Assembly (NCBI RefSeq): GCF_000687555.1
Contig: NZ_JHWJ01000020.1
Span: forward strand, 1-64,000
Source: [Clostridium] aerotolerans DSM 5434
GTDB taxonomy: Bacteria > Bacillota > Clostridia > Lachnospirales > Lachnospiraceae
Length of the DNA: 64,000 nucleotides
Reading direction: 5' to 3'
Shown here: piece by piece, positions 63,290 through 64,000 of the stretch
Layout of the letters: every line of letters starts with the position of its first letter
Position numbering within the stretch: position 1 is the stretch's first letter
Position numbers and translations under genes: made by a program
The notes under the pieces: generated by a model
Databases searched by the model: none
What the model saw: the letters and a program-made list of their open reading frames with translations, nothing else
What the model was told of the DNA's origin: nothing

Positions 63290-63598
63290 CTCAAGATTTC
63301 TAAATTTCTTGACTTCCTAATTCTAAATTTCTAACCTCCTAATTTTATATCTTCTTAGATAGCTAACCTCCTAAATCTCTATCTTCCTAAATCTCTATCT
63401 TCCTAAATCTCTATCTTCTTAAATCTCTATCTTCTTAAATCTCTATCTTCTTAAATCTCTATCTTCTTAAATCTCCATCTTCTTAAATCTCTATCTTTTT
63501 AAATCCCTATTTTATTAAATCCCTATTTTATTAAATCTCTACTCCTTAAATCTCTAACTCCTTAAATCTCTAACTCCTCAAATCTCTAACTTTCTAAC
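63290..63598. repeat. About 18-20 copies of a 16-nt tandem repeat
   Basis: The unit reads ttaaatctctatcttc, with exact copies in the middle and degenerate copies at both ends (ctaacctcc, ttaaatctctaactcc). No start codon or stable frame. It lies between the activator's terminator and the rRNA operon end. 63168-63289 shows nothing else. Confidence 0.9.
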
Positions 63599-63635
63599 TA
63601 TGCTTAAACTTTTCCAATCCAATAAATTTCACAAT

Positions 63636-63672
63636 AAAAAAAGCGCAAACCCAAACCTAGATTTACGCATTT
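63636..63672 (-). terminator. Probable terminator of the rRNA operon
   Basis: On the minus strand gcgtaaatc and gggtttgcgc form a partly paired hairpin followed by seven T, 110 nt after the 23S end. Confidence 0.45.
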
Positions 63673-63782
63673 ATCACATATTATATATTCTTAACTGGTA
63701 TATGAAACCTACACATACCCTCAAAACCACACATTGTTATATATCTTTCATCCGTTCTTCCTCTTACCTAAACCAACCTGGT

Positions 63783-64000
63783 TAAGCCCTCGACCTATTA
63801 GTGACAGTCAGCTGCACATGTTGCCATGCTTCCACCTCTGCCCTATCTACCTCGTCGTCTTCAAGGGGTCTTACTCTTGCGATGGGATATCTCATCTTGA
63901 GGGGGGCTTCACGCTTAGATGCCTTCAGCGTTTATCCCTTCCCGACTTGGCTACTCTGCCATGGTGTTGATCACCAACAGATACACCAGAGGTCAGTCCA
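63783..64000 (-). rRNA. 23S ribosomal RNA gene, 3' end (partial)
   Basis: The minus strand reads through conserved 23S 3' sequence, including GACCTCTGGTGTATC, TAGCCAAGTCGGGAAG and GGTCGAGGGCTTAACC at its end. The gene continues beyond the window. No 5S gene follows in the 110 nt before the T-run. Confidence 0.97.

Noticed and set aside
63290-63598. CRISPR array
   Set aside because: The 16-nt units are contiguous without unique spacers, and no cas genes are present.

Overview
The window looks like chromosomal DNA of a spore-forming, low-to-moderate GC Gram-positive anaerobe of the Clostridia, most likely Lachnospiraceae (the Clostridium saccharolyticum / Lacrimispora neighbourhood). This is inferred from Firmicutes-type ribosome binding sites, sigma-A promoters, a T-box, an L10 leader, spore genes (SpoIIID, a CotS-like protein, a SPOCS/LysM coat protein, YtvI, a BclA-like collagen protein) and archaeal-type ProRS. 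Nothing names the species.

Layout. 1-2.5 kb: the end of a collagen-like surface/exosporium protein, a polysaccharide deacetylase and a cold-shock protein. 2.7-6.4 kb (minus strand): the transcription/translation operon rpmG-secE-nusG-rplK-rplA-rplJ-rplL, with an L10 leader and two copies of an L1-binding-type leader. 6.5-9.3 kb: dTDP-rhamnose genes rfbA-rfbB-rfbD. 9.4-17.4 kb: a MerR-methyltransferase fusion, an acetyltransferase, comF, recD2, mreB and an ABC-F ATPase. 17.5-22.6 kb: a CmpB-like membrane protein, then an amino-acid ABC importer with an amidohydrolase, preceded by a cysteine-rich 36-codon leader ORF, an attenuator and a tRNA-Cys-like gene. 22.8-36.3 kb: phosphoglucomutase, CotS, cca, proS with T-box, HD hydrolase, YtvI, RluA, nitroreductase, hemolysin-III, GIY-YIG, coat protein, cysE and a PrcB-like lipoprotein. 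36.4-44.5 kb: an AraC/GyrI regulator and a six-gene polyamine operon (speA-speE-CASDH-nspC-aguA-aguB) behind a long structured leader. 44.6-50.1 kb: spoIIID, then a hemicellulose set (AraC regulator, GH3, sialate-esterase-like). 50.4-55.9 kb: HD-GYP protein; cyuA-peptidase C26-kinase-LMW phosphatase operon; GntR regulator. 56-63.1 kb: GH38 alpha-mannosidase with a three-gene fructose-family PTS and a divergent PRD activator. 63.3-64 kb: a 16-nt tandem repeat and the 3' end of a 23S rRNA gene.

How genes work together. Sulfur amino acids recur: a leader peptide with a Cys-Cys-Cys run, a tRNA-Cys-like gene upstream of the importer, cysE and a cysteine-desulfidase-family gene. The polyamine operon encodes arginine to agmatine to N-carbamoylputrescine to putrescine, then two possible routes to spermidine. 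The PTS and GH38 pair resembles the MngA/MngB arrangement for mannosyl-glycerate or similar alpha-mannosides.

The two most notable signals are RNA leaders. One is a cysteine-codon transcription attenuator at 22.30-22.55 kb, with mutually exclusive terminator and antiterminator hairpins. The other is a multi-helix, P1-closed leader of unrecognised class ending in an intrinsic terminator before speA at 44.12-44.48 kb. All calls were made by reading; no search or folding program was run.
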